Of a stretch of DNA of 5,276 nucleotides, positions 1-5,257 are shown piece after piece. The notes under the pieces are model-generated. The model saw only the letters and a program-made list of their open reading frames with translations, made no database searches and was not told the DNA's origin. The position numbers and the translations under genes were made by a program. Every line of letters starts with the position of its first letter. The stretch's first letter is position 1. Origin of the DNA: Chloroflexota bacterium (GTDB lineage: Bacteria > Chloroflexota > Chloroflexia > Chloroflexales > Kallotenuaceae); NCBI GenBank assembly GCA_019240175.1, contig JAFAYS010000744.1, positions 1-5,276 on the forward strand. Direction: 5' to 3'.

Positions 1-1
1 G

Positions 2-940
2 AACGCGAATCCCGTGCTGGTCAAGGAGCTGCGTGGTCGCATGCGCGGTGCGCGGGCGTTTATTATTCTGACGGTGTTTTTGCTGATTCTGGCGGTGCCT
101 ACGCTGCTGATCTATCTGTCGGTGGCTGAGAGCGTGCGCTTCGATCCGTTCAGCGCCGGCCAGACCATCGGCAAAAGCCTGTTCATCGGCGTGGTGACGA
201 TCGCGCTGATCCAGATCATGATCGTCGTGCCGGGCCAGGCAGCCAGCGCTATCACCTCCGAGAAGGAGAGCGAAACCTACGATCTGCTGATCTCGACGCT
301 GCTGCCGCCATGGAAGATCATTCTTGGTAAGCTGGCGGCGGCGTTGGCCTATGCGCTGATGCTGATCGTGGCCGTGATTCCCTTCATGGCGGTCTCGTTT
401 CTCTTTGGCGGCGTGACGATTCAAGAGTTTCTGCTGGCGCTGCTGGGCCTGTTCGTCACAGTCATGCTTTTCGGCTCGATCGGCATTCTATGGTCGGTGA
501 TTATGCGCCGCAGTCTGGCCGCGACGATCGTCACGCAGGCGACCAGCGTGGTGGTGCTGCTGGGCATTCCGTTTTTGATGGTCGTCTTCGCGATCTTGTT
601 TTTATCGCGATCGCCGGAGCCGCTGTGGGCCAGCAGCCGCGTCTTCGTGTATCTGTGGACGATGTTTTTGTCGCTGCATCCGTTTATGGCGCTCGGTGCC
701 AGCGAGCTTTTGTTGTCGGATGGTCAGACCGGGCTTTTCTTTCCGGCAGCCGAGAACACGATCTCGTTTCTGATCCCTTTCTCCAATCGCAACGGCGCGC
801 TGCAAAACTTCATGCTGCCGCAGCCCTGGCTGATCTATACGATCCAGGCGGTGCTGCTGAGTGCGCTGCTGGTGTTCTTCAGTATCCGGCTGCTGCGTCC
901 GCTCGACGATCGACCGCCCCGCCGACGTCGCCGCAAATAG
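2..940 (+). CDS. ABC-2 type transporter permease (5' end cut by window edge)
   Basis: This is an integral membrane permease subunit of an ABC transporter; the substrate cannot be told from sequence. The frame is open from base 2 (N-A-N-P-V-L-V-K-E-L-R). The NPVLVKELRGRMRG opening is typical of the family's cytoplasmic N-terminus, so the GTG at 14 is probably an internal Val and the real start lies a few codons before the window. Numbering from that Val, hydrophobic segments lie near residues 16-36, 55-75, 108-130, 139-161, 172-197 and 271-294, with a possible one at 210-228. The cytoplasmic loop at 80-107 (SEKESETYDLLISTLLPPWKIILGK) matches the conserved ABC-2 motif expected to contact the ATPase. 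The C-terminus is a basic tail (PPRRRRRK), consistent with an inside location. The partner ATPase is presumably upstream, outside the window. The family call is firm; the substrate is unknown. Confidence 0.88.
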   Translation, partial: NANPVLVKELRGRMRGARAFIILTVFLLILAVPTLLIYLSVAESVRFDPFSAGQTIGKSLFIGVVTIALIQIMIVVPGQAASAITSEKESETYDLLISTLLPPWKIILGKLAAALAYALMLIVAVIPFMAVSFLFGGVTIQEFLLALLGLFVTVMLFGSIGILWSVIMRRSLAATIVTQATSVVVLLGIPFLMVVFAILFLSRSPEPLWASSRVFVYLWTMFLSLHPFMALGASELLLSDGQTGLFFPAAENTISFLIPFSNRNGALQNFMLPQPWLIYTIQAVLLSALLVFFSIRLLRPLDDRPPRRRRRK

Positions 941-984
941 CCTGCCGCCGATGTGTTAATCTATGGCACATCAAGATCAACCAT

Positions 985-989
985 GGAGG
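985..989 (+). promoter_or_regulatory. Shine-Dalgarno GGAGG that sets the upp start
   Basis: GGAGG lies 5 nt before GTG 995, which is ideal spacing. It overlaps the alternative in-frame ATG at 983 and lies downstream of the GTG at 953, so it supports neither. It therefore selects GTG 995 as the start codon. Confidence 0.85.
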
Positions 990-994
990 CTGTT

Positions 995-1621
995 GTGGAA
1001 CAGGTGTATGTGTCGAGCCATCCGCTGGTTCAGCATAAATTGACGTTGCTGCGCCGCGTCGAGACCGAGCCCAAGAAGTTTCGCGAGCTAGTGCGCGAGA
1101 TCACGCAATTCTTGATCTATGAGGCGACTGCCGATCTTCAGCTGACGGACAAGCCCGTCGAGACACCGCTGGCACCTTTCGCCGGCAAAGAGATCGGCGA
1201 TCGCATCGGGCTGGTGCCGATTCTGCGCGCCGGACTGGGCATGGTCGAGCCGGTGCTGGAAATGATCCCAACGGTGCGGGTGTGGCATCTGGGCCTGTAT
1301 CGCGACAGCAAAACGCTTGAGCCGATCGCCTACTACAACAAGCTGCCACCGCAGGCCGATGTCGATCTGTGCCTGATCCTCGATCCGATGCTGGCAACTG
1401 CCGGCTCGGCCTCGGCGGCGGTCGATGTGCTCAAAGAGTGGGGTGCTCAGCGCATCAAGTTTCTGGGGCTGATCGCCGCGCCTGAGGGCGTGAAGCGGCT
1501 GCGTGAGGCGCATCCCGACGTGCCGATCCACCTGGCCGCGCTTGACGAGCGCTTGAACGACCACGCCTACATCGTGCCCGGCCTCGGCGACGCGGGCGAT
1601 CGGCAGTTCGGCACGGGCTAG
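995..1621 (+). CDS. upp: Uracil phosphoribosyltransferase
   Basis: Cytosolic pyrimidine salvage enzyme: uracil + PRPP gives UMP + diphosphate. Starting at GTG 995 the product is 208 residues, the same length as E. coli Upp, and begins MEQVYVSSHPLVQHKL. Family landmarks in order are HPLVQHKL (9-16), YEATADL (42-48), VPILRAGLGM (74-83), the PRPP-binding loop DPMLATAGS (130-138), AAPEG, HPDV, and the uracil-binding C-terminus PGLGDAGDRQFGT (195-207). One oddity is Ala136 (codon GCC at 1400-1402) where most bacterial enzymes have Gly (ATGGS). I recall the same ATAGS in the Toxoplasma enzyme, so activity is plausible. The gene follows the permease by 54 nt without a clear terminator or good promoter between them, so read-through from upstream is likely. 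A hairpin terminator follows. The starts at 953 and 983 would add 14 or 4 residues but lack a ribosome site. Confidence 0.96.
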   Translation: MEQVYVSSHPLVQHKLTLLRRVETEPKKFRELVREITQFLIYEATADLQLTDKPVETPLAPFAGKEIGDRIGLVPILRAGLGMVEPVLEMIPTVRVWHLGLYRDSKTLEPIAYYNKLPPQADVDLCLILDPMLATAGSASAAVDVLKEWGAQRIKFLGLIAAPEGVKRLREAHPDVPIHLAALDERLNDHAYIVPGLGDAGDRQFGTG

Positions 1622-1648
1622 ATAAAATTAGGCGGGCCAGGAATCAAA

Positions 1649-1693
1649 AGGGACACGCGAGCGCCCTCTGGGCATGCGTGTCCCTACGTTTTT
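1649..1693 (+). terminator. Intrinsic terminator of upp, possibly bidirectional
   Basis: AGGGACACGC (1649-1658) pairs perfectly with GCGTGTCCCT (1676-1685). Inside the loop a second stem forms, GCCC (1663-1666) with GGGC (1670-1673). The hairpin is followed by ACGTTTTTATT, giving a U-run at 1689-1693. On the other strand the hairpin is followed by CTTTTGATT, a weaker U-tract, so it may also end transcripts of the convergent dehydrogenase gene. Confidence 0.8.
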
Positions 1694-1708
1694 ATTCTTG
1701 AAGATCCA

Positions 1709-2461
1709 CTATTGCATCGTGAAGCCGCCGTCGACCATCAAGTTCTGCCCCGTGATAAAGCTTGATGCGTCCGAGCAGAGGAAGAGCACGGCATCGCCAA
1801 TATCCTGCGGCGTGCCAATGCGACCTATCGGATAGACCGCAGCGGTTTGGGCTTCCCTTTCCGGCGACATGAAGGGGTCGGTCATCTCGGTCCGCACCGC
1901 GCCAGTGCTGATGGTATTGACGCGAATGCCCTGGCGGGCGTACTCAATGGCCGCCGCGATTGTCATCGAGACCACGCCGCCTTTGGTGGCCGCGTAAGCG
2001 GAGATATGGCTCATGCCGGCGACAGCTGAGACCGAGGCCATGTTGACGATCGAGCCGCGACCATGCTCAAGCATCGCCGGAATCTGGTATTTCATGCCGA
2101 GCCAGATGCCGGTCAGGTTCGTCGCGATGAGCTCGTTCCACTCAGTCAGCGTGTAGTCGGTCAGCGGCTTCATGATCAGCTGGCCTGCATTATTGAAGGC
2201 GCAGTCCAGGCGACCAAAGCGCTCCATAATCTGTCCAACCAGCGCCTCGACCTGCTCTTCTTGCGCGACATCGGTCTGAATGAACAGCGCTTTACCGCCT
2301 TCATTCCTGATCGATAGCACGGCCTGCTCGCCGCGATCGGCCCGTCGCGCCGCAATCACCACCGTCGCGCCTGCGCGGGCAAAGGCCTGCGCTGCTCCTA
2401 AACCGATGCCAGTCGCGCCGCCAGTGACCAGCGCGATTTTGCCGTCGAATGTACCAGCCAT
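1709..2461 (-). CDS. Classical short-chain dehydrogenase/reductase (SDR, Rossmann fold)
   Basis: Predicted soluble NAD(P)-dependent oxidoreductase of 250 residues, the normal length for classical SDRs. The cofactor-binding glycine motif TGGATGIG is at residues 13-20, D64-V65 is the adenine-contacting pair, and NNAG is at 90-93. The catalytic tetrad is complete: N115, S143, Y156 and K160 (YAATK). R39-R40 after the second beta strand suggests a preference for NADP(H), by family rule. The end VDGGFTMQ is typical of the glucose-1-dehydrogenase/3-oxoacyl-ACP-reductase-like group (COG1028), but substrate cannot be assigned. ATG 2461 is preceded by AGG at 2471-2469 (minus strand) with 7 nt spacing. 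The gene is convergent with upp and divergent from mrp, so context gives no pathway clue. A 13-bp inverted repeat lies 38 bp before the start. Confidence 0.95.
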   Translation of the reverse strand: MAGTFDGKIALVTGGATGIGLGAAQAFARAGATVVIAARRADRGEQAVLSIRNEGGKALFIQTDVAQEEQVEALVGQIMERFGRLDCAFNNAGQLIMKPLTDYTLTEWNELIATNLTGIWLGMKYQIPAMLEHGRGSIVNMASVSAVAGMSHISAYAATKGGVVSMTIAAAIEYARQGIRVNTISTGAVRTEMTDPFMSPEREAQTAAVYPIGRIGTPQDIGDAVLFLCSDASSFITGQNLMVDGGFTMQ

Positions 2462-2499
2462 AGGGAAACCTGCTTTCGAATGCTAAGTAGTCGCGCCAG

Positions 2500-2512
2500 G
2501 AGCATGATGCTC
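2500..2512. repeat. Perfect 13-bp inverted repeat in the SDR leader
   Basis: GAGCAT-G-ATGCTC is a perfect 6-1-6 palindrome 38-50 bp upstream of the SDR start codon. The one-base centre favours a protein-binding operator over an RNA hairpin, although a 4-bp RNA stem with a 5-nt loop is possible. No regulator can be named. Confidence 0.4.
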
Positions 2513-2623
2513 TGACCGATATGAAGATTATTTCGTGGGAATGGCTGGATCATACTCAATTGACCGGCAGTCTGTACCCGCCGATCGAACTATTCACGCT
2601 TGCGCCGTTCGTCGGTACCAGCA

Positions 2624-2632
2624 TGTTATACT
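2624..2632 (+). promoter_or_regulatory. Extended -10 promoter of mrp-moaA
   Basis: TGT-TATACT fits the extended -10 pattern TGn-TATAAT with one hexamer mismatch. No good -35 lies at 16-18 bp; TTGCGC at 2600-2605 is 21 bp away. Extended -10 promoters often do without a -35. The predicted start of transcription is near 2639, giving a 5' leader of about 60 nt before mrp. Confidence 0.55.
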
Positions 2633-2651
2633 ATGTATAGTTAATCTATAC
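2627..2651. promoter_or_regulatory. Candidate operator: three TATAC half-sites over the mrp promoter
   Basis: TATAC (2627-2631), GTATAG (2635-2640) and CTATAC (2646-2651) alternate in orientation. The last two form a perfect 6-5-6 inverted repeat and the first two a 5-3-5 repeat. The outer TATAC copies are exactly 20 bp apart, about two helical turns, and the cluster covers the -10 and the predicted transcription start, where a repressor would act. The regulator is unknown. Confidence 0.4.
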
Positions 2652-2682
2652 GTCCTTATGCGTAATGCTTTTTCACCTTTTT

Positions 2683-2698
2683 AAGGAGTTCGTTCCTT
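2683..2698 (+). promoter_or_regulatory. mrp ribosome binding site inside a UUCG-loop hairpin
   Basis: AAGGAG (2683-2688) is a strong Shine-Dalgarno sequence but sits 11 nt before ATG 2700, longer than usual. The spacer ends in UUCCUU (2693-2698), which pairs with the SD to give a 6-bp stem (inner pair G-U) closed by a UUCG loop (2689-2692). The SD could thus be partly hidden in the mRNA. The stem is short and its effect on translation is inferred. Confidence 0.55.
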
Positions 2699-2699
2699 C

Positions 2700-3779
2700 A
2701 TGAATATATTTTCTCGGCGCAATCCAACAGTCAACGAAGACGCAGTGATGCGGGCGCTCAGCACAGTGCAGGAGCCCGAGCTTGGCGGCGATCTGGTTAG
2801 CCGCAAGATGATCAAGGATGTGAAGATCGACGGTGGCCGTGTGAGCATCGTCGTCGATCTGACCACGCCGGCCTGTCCGCTCAAGGACCAGATCGAGAAC
2901 GAGGTTCGCGCGGCGGTGATGCAGGTCAACGGCGTGCAAGAGGTAGCCGTCGAGTTTACGGCGACCGTGCGGCAGCGGCCCGGCCTCTTCGACAAAGCTT
3001 CGGTGCCCGGCGTGGCGCATGTGCTGGCGGTCGCCTCGGGCAAGGGCGGCGTCGGCAAGAGCACCGTTGCGACCAACCTGGCGGTCGCGCTGATGCAGGA
3101 GGGCGCGCGGGTTGGCCTGCTCGACGCAGATGTGTACGGGCCGTCGGCACCGATTATGCTGGGCCTGAAAAACCAGCAGCCGATGGTGCAGAATAACAAA
3201 ATGGTGCCGCTGGAAGCCCACGGCATCAAAACGATCTCGGTCGGCTTTATGGTGCCGGAGAACCAGCCGCTGATCTTCCGCGGCCCAATCATCTCGTCGA
3301 TGCTGCGCCAGTTCTTGTACGAGGTCGACTGGGGCGAGCTTGATTATCTGGTGGTTGATCTGCCGCCCGGCACCGGCGATATCCAGCTGACGCTCTCGCA
3401 GGCGATCCCGCTTTCGGGCTCGGTGATCGTTACGACGCCGCAGGACGTGGCAATGGCCGACGTGACACGCGGCATCGAGATGTTCAAGAAGCTCAACGTG
3501 CCGATCCTGGGCCTGATCGAGAACATGAGCTACTTTTGCTGCCCCAACTGCGGCGAGCGCTCGGAGATCTTCTCGCACGGCAGCGCGGCCCGCGCCAGCG
3601 AAAAGTTCGGCGTGCCGTTCCTGGGCGAGATCCCGCTCAGTCTGGCGATCCGCGAGGGCGGCGACACCGGCAATCCGGCGGTGACCAGCAATCAGCCCGA
3701 AGCGTACGCCAGCGCGTTCCGTGATGTGGCGCGCAATCTGGCGGGCCGCATCAGCGTGGAAGCATTCGCTCAGGTCTAA
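2700..3779 (+). CDS. mrp: Mrp/ApbC-type iron-sulfur cluster carrier P-loop ATPase
   Basis: Cytosolic protein that binds a [4Fe-4S] cluster, usually across a homodimer, and passes it to apo-enzymes with ATP hydrolysis. The 359 residues match the family's usual two-domain layout. An N-terminal MIP18/DUF59 domain (about 12-90) carries the conserved Cys59 in TTPACPLKD. The MinD/ParA-like ATPase follows, with deviant Walker A SGKGGVGKST (113-122), DADVYGPS (142-149), and Walker B VVDLPPGTGD (218-227). The signature ENMSYFCCPNCG (274-285) supplies the cluster ligands C281 and C284, with an extra C280. No signal peptide or membrane segment is visible. ATG 2700 is chosen because AAGGAG precedes it and the DUF59 homology begins soon after. 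It is first in a probable two-gene operon with moaA, 42 nt downstream and in the same reading frame. Homologues are also called ApbC, Ind1 and Nbp35-like. Confidence 0.96.
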   Translation: MNIFSRRNPTVNEDAVMRALSTVQEPELGGDLVSRKMIKDVKIDGGRVSIVVDLTTPACPLKDQIENEVRAAVMQVNGVQEVAVEFTATVRQRPGLFDKASVPGVAHVLAVASGKGGVGKSTVATNLAVALMQEGARVGLLDADVYGPSAPIMLGLKNQQPMVQNNKMVPLEAHGIKTISVGFMVPENQPLIFRGPIISSMLRQFLYEVDWGELDYLVVDLPPGTGDIQLTLSQAIPLSGSVIVTTPQDVAMADVTRGIEMFKKLNVPILGLIENMSYFCCPNCGERSEIFSHGSAARASEKFGVPFLGEIPLSLAIREGGDTGNPAVTSNQPEAYASAFRDVARNLAGRISVEAFAQV

Positions 3780-3785
3780 AGCGAT

Positions 3786-3809
3786 GAGGGCTTCGGCTCT
3801 CCTGGGAGA
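3786..3809 (+). promoter_or_regulatory. mrp-moaA junction: cUUCGg hairpin competing with a hairpin over the moaA SD
   Basis: Seven nt after the mrp stop, GAGGGC-UUCG-GCUCUC (3786-3801) forms a 6-bp stem with the very stable C(UUCG)G tetraloop and one G-U pair. There is no U-run, so it is unlikely to terminate transcription. Its 3' arm UCUC (3798-3801) can alternatively pair with GAGA (3806-3809), which is part of the moaA Shine-Dalgarno GGGAGA (3804-3809). The two foldings exclude each other. Base pairing is read from sequence; a regulatory role is inferred. Confidence 0.45.
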
Positions 3810-3821
3810 AACGGCGCAGGT

Positions 3822-4898
3822 ATGAGTACAGTAATTCCTTTGAGCAGTATCGGCGTGGCAGAGCAGCCGGTCGAAACCTACATTCCAGCGCCGCAAGAGT
3901 TTTATCGGCAGGGCGGGCCTGCGCTCGATTCATTCAAACGTCGTATCAACTATCTGCGCATCTCGCTGACCGATCGCTGTAACTTCCGCTGCCTGTACTG
4001 TATGCCCGAGCATGGCGCGCACTTCGCGCCGCGCAGCGAGCTGCTCACCGACGATGAGCTGGTGCGCGTGGTGCGGGCGGCGGCCTCGGTCGGCTTCGAG
4101 AAGATTCGTCTGACTGGCGGCGAGCCAACATTGCGGCGTAACATTGTAGAGATTGTGCGTGGCATCGGCGCGACGCCCGGCATTCGCGAGATCTCGATGA
4201 CGACCAACGCGCTGCGACTGGCCGAGATGGCAGGGCCGCTGCGCGAGGCTGGCCTGACGCGCGTCAATATTTCGATCGACTCGCTCAATCCTGAGAAGTT
4301 TCGCCAGATGACGCGCGGCGGCGATTTTGCCCGGGTCTGGGCCGGAATCGAGGCGGCGGAGCGTGTCGGCTTCAATCCGCTGAAGCTTAACGCCGTGGTT
4401 GTGCGCGGCCTCAACGACGACGAGGTTGCTGACATAGCGCGCCTGACCGTCGATCGGCCCTGGCAGCTGCGCTTTATCGAGATGATGCCATTGGCCGGCG
4501 TCGGCGACCTGGCTGAGCAGAGCGTGGTCCCGACCCGCGAGATCATCGCGCGGCTGGAGCAGGTCTACGGGCCGCTAGAGTACATCGGCTGGTTCGGCAG
4601 CGATCCGGCGCGGACCTACCGGCTGCCGGGAGCGCAGGGCACGCTCGGCTTTATCTCGTCGATCACCGAGCCGTTCTGCTCGACCTGCAACCGCATGCGG
4701 CTGACCGCCGACGGCAAGCTGCATCTGTGCCTGCTGCGCGACAACGAGCTGGATCTGCGGGCGGCGCTGCGCAACGGCGCATCCGACGAGGATCTATCGG
4801 CGCTGATCCGCCAGGCGGTCTGGCTGAAGCCCTGGGGCCACGGCCTGCCCGAAGGCGTCAAGCCCACGCTGCGTGGCATGTCGGAGCTCGGCGGCTAG
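3822..4898 (+). CDS. moaA: GTP 3',8-cyclase MoaA (radical SAM, molybdenum cofactor synthesis)
   Basis: Catalyses the first step of molybdopterin synthesis: GTP to 3',8-cyclo-7,8-dihydro-GTP, with MoaC acting next. The radical SAM cluster motif CNFRCLYC gives C53, C57 and C60, followed by TGGEP (98-102) for SAM binding. The second, C-terminal [4Fe-4S] site is CSTC-x13-C (C286, C289, C303), and R291 and R293 in CNRMR match the family's GTP-binding arginines. The chain ends in Gly-Gly (357-358), the conserved tail essential in this family. At 358 residues it is about 30 longer than E. coli MoaA (329); the excess is an N-terminal stretch (about 1-36) before DSFKRRINYLRIS. ATG 3822 is the first possible start after the mrp stop. 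Its SD (GGGAGA) is 12-13 nt away, longer than ideal. No other moa or moe genes are in the window. Confidence 0.96.
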   Translation: MSTVIPLSSIGVAEQPVETYIPAPQEFYRQGGPALDSFKRRINYLRISLTDRCNFRCLYCMPEHGAHFAPRSELLTDDELVRVVRAAASVGFEKIRLTGGEPTLRRNIVEIVRGIGATPGIREISMTTNALRLAEMAGPLREAGLTRVNISIDSLNPEKFRQMTRGGDFARVWAGIEAAERVGFNPLKLNAVVVRGLNDDEVADIARLTVDRPWQLRFIEMMPLAGVGDLAEQSVVPTREIIARLEQVYGPLEYIGWFGSDPARTYRLPGAQGTLGFISSITEPFCSTCNRMRLTADGKLHLCLLRDNELDLRAALRNGASDEDLSALIRQAVWLKPWGHGLPEGVKPTLRGMSELGG

Positions 4899-4915
4899 CA
4901 CTATACTGAGCATTC

Positions 4916-4959
4916 AGCCGGGTCGTTTCACACGCGTGAAACGACCCGGCTTTGTGTTT
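4916..4959 (+). terminator. Strong intrinsic terminator after moaA
   Basis: AGCCGGGTCGTTTCAC (4916-4931) and GTGAAACGACCCGGCT (4936-4951) form a perfect 16-bp stem with a 4-nt ACGC loop, 17 nt after the moaA stop. TTTGTGTTT follows as an imperfect U-tract. It closes the mrp-moaA unit. Confidence 0.88.
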
Positions 4960-5044
4960 GCAAACCTCAAGGCCCAGTCTCCGGCCAACAAATTGGCTAT
5001 GTCGATTAAGGCAGGAGAAGTCACTCTGCGTGCCAGACGATTCT

Positions 5045-5053
5045 TGCTACAAT
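5045..5053 (+). promoter_or_regulatory. Extended -10 promoter candidate for the gene starting at 5258
   Basis: TGC-TACAAT matches TGn-TATAAT with one mismatch. No strong -35 hexamer is at the usual distance, as is common for extended -10 promoters. Transcription would start near 5060, leaving a leader of about 200 nt. It lies downstream of the moaA terminator, which fits a new transcription unit. Confidence 0.45.
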
Positions 5054-5245
5054 ACATAGCGATGCGCCTTGTATCCCGCCCTGTGACTCATGTTGAAGCT
5101 AGACGTTAGCAGCGAGATGTGAATCAGCCGCCCGCCCGATTGATGTAACGCTCCCCAAAACAGTGGGTCGTGATGCAGACAGCATGTTTTTCTGACACGC
5201 ATCCTGAGATCGCGAAAGGCTCGTCGCTCGGTTTTGTTAGCAAGC

Positions 5246-5250
5246 AGGAG
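5246..5250 (+). promoter_or_regulatory. Shine-Dalgarno AGGAG for the partial gene at the window end
   Basis: AGGAG is followed by a 7-nt spacer (TACTATA) and GTG at 5258-5260, near-ideal geometry. It is the main support for a gene start here. Confidence 0.6.
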
Positions 5251-5257
5251 TACTATA

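Larger units (their letters stand above)
2462..2699. other. Divergent intergenic region between the SDR gene and mrp
   Basis: These 238 bp carry control signals for both flanking genes. On the plus strand there is an extended -10 promoter, TATAC half-sites and an SD hairpin for mrp, listed separately. On the minus strand TATGAT (2554-2549) is a possible -10 for the SDR gene about 88 nt before its ATG, but no convincing -35 accompanies it. A 39-codon open frame (2521-2640) exists without a ribosome site. Confidence 0.6.
4960..5257 (+). other. Intergenic region and probable long 5' leader of the next gene
   Basis: About 300 bp without a convincing gene on either strand. It holds a small hairpin GCCAA-CAAA-TTGGC (4984-4997), an extended -10 site at 5045-5053, and roughly 200 nt of possible leader before GTG 5258. 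Weak leader pairings include GCTAG/TTAGC around 5097-5109 and GATGC (5172-5176) with GCATC (5199-5203). I recognise no tRNA and no known riboswitch class. Confidence 0.55.

Noticed and set aside
953..994. Earlier upp starts at GTG 953 or ATG 983
   Set aside because: Neither has a Shine-Dalgarno sequence. GTG 995 has GGAGG at 5 nt and gives the family's usual 208 residues.
490..1038. 182-codon plus-strand frame overlapping the permease and upp
   Set aside because: It lies in another frame of two well-supported genes, has Arg/Gly/Ala-rich composition and no ribosome site.
2658..2684. Eight-codon upstream frame (MRNAFSPF) ending in the mrp SD
   Set aside because: It has no ribosome site, and such short frames are expected by chance. 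The overlap of its TAA with AAGGAG is noted but not enough to call a leader peptide.
2673..3896. 407-codon open frame on the minus strand across mrp
   Set aside because: It is exactly antisense to a clear mrp gene. Its translation is rich in Arg, Ala and His with no family motif, as expected of a shadow frame in GC-rich DNA.
4873..5109. 78-codon frame across the moaA terminator
   Set aside because: It runs through the 16-bp hairpin and starts inside moaA. There is no SD or recognisable protein character.
5204..5220. CTGAGA followed by GCGAAAGG, reminiscent of a TPP riboswitch box
   Set aside because: The other conserved TPP aptamer segments are absent; only a six-base match remains.
4960..5257. 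tRNA or other structural RNA gene in the gene-free stretch
   Set aside because: No cloverleaf, no GTTCRANNC T-loop and no recognisable conserved RNA core on either strand.
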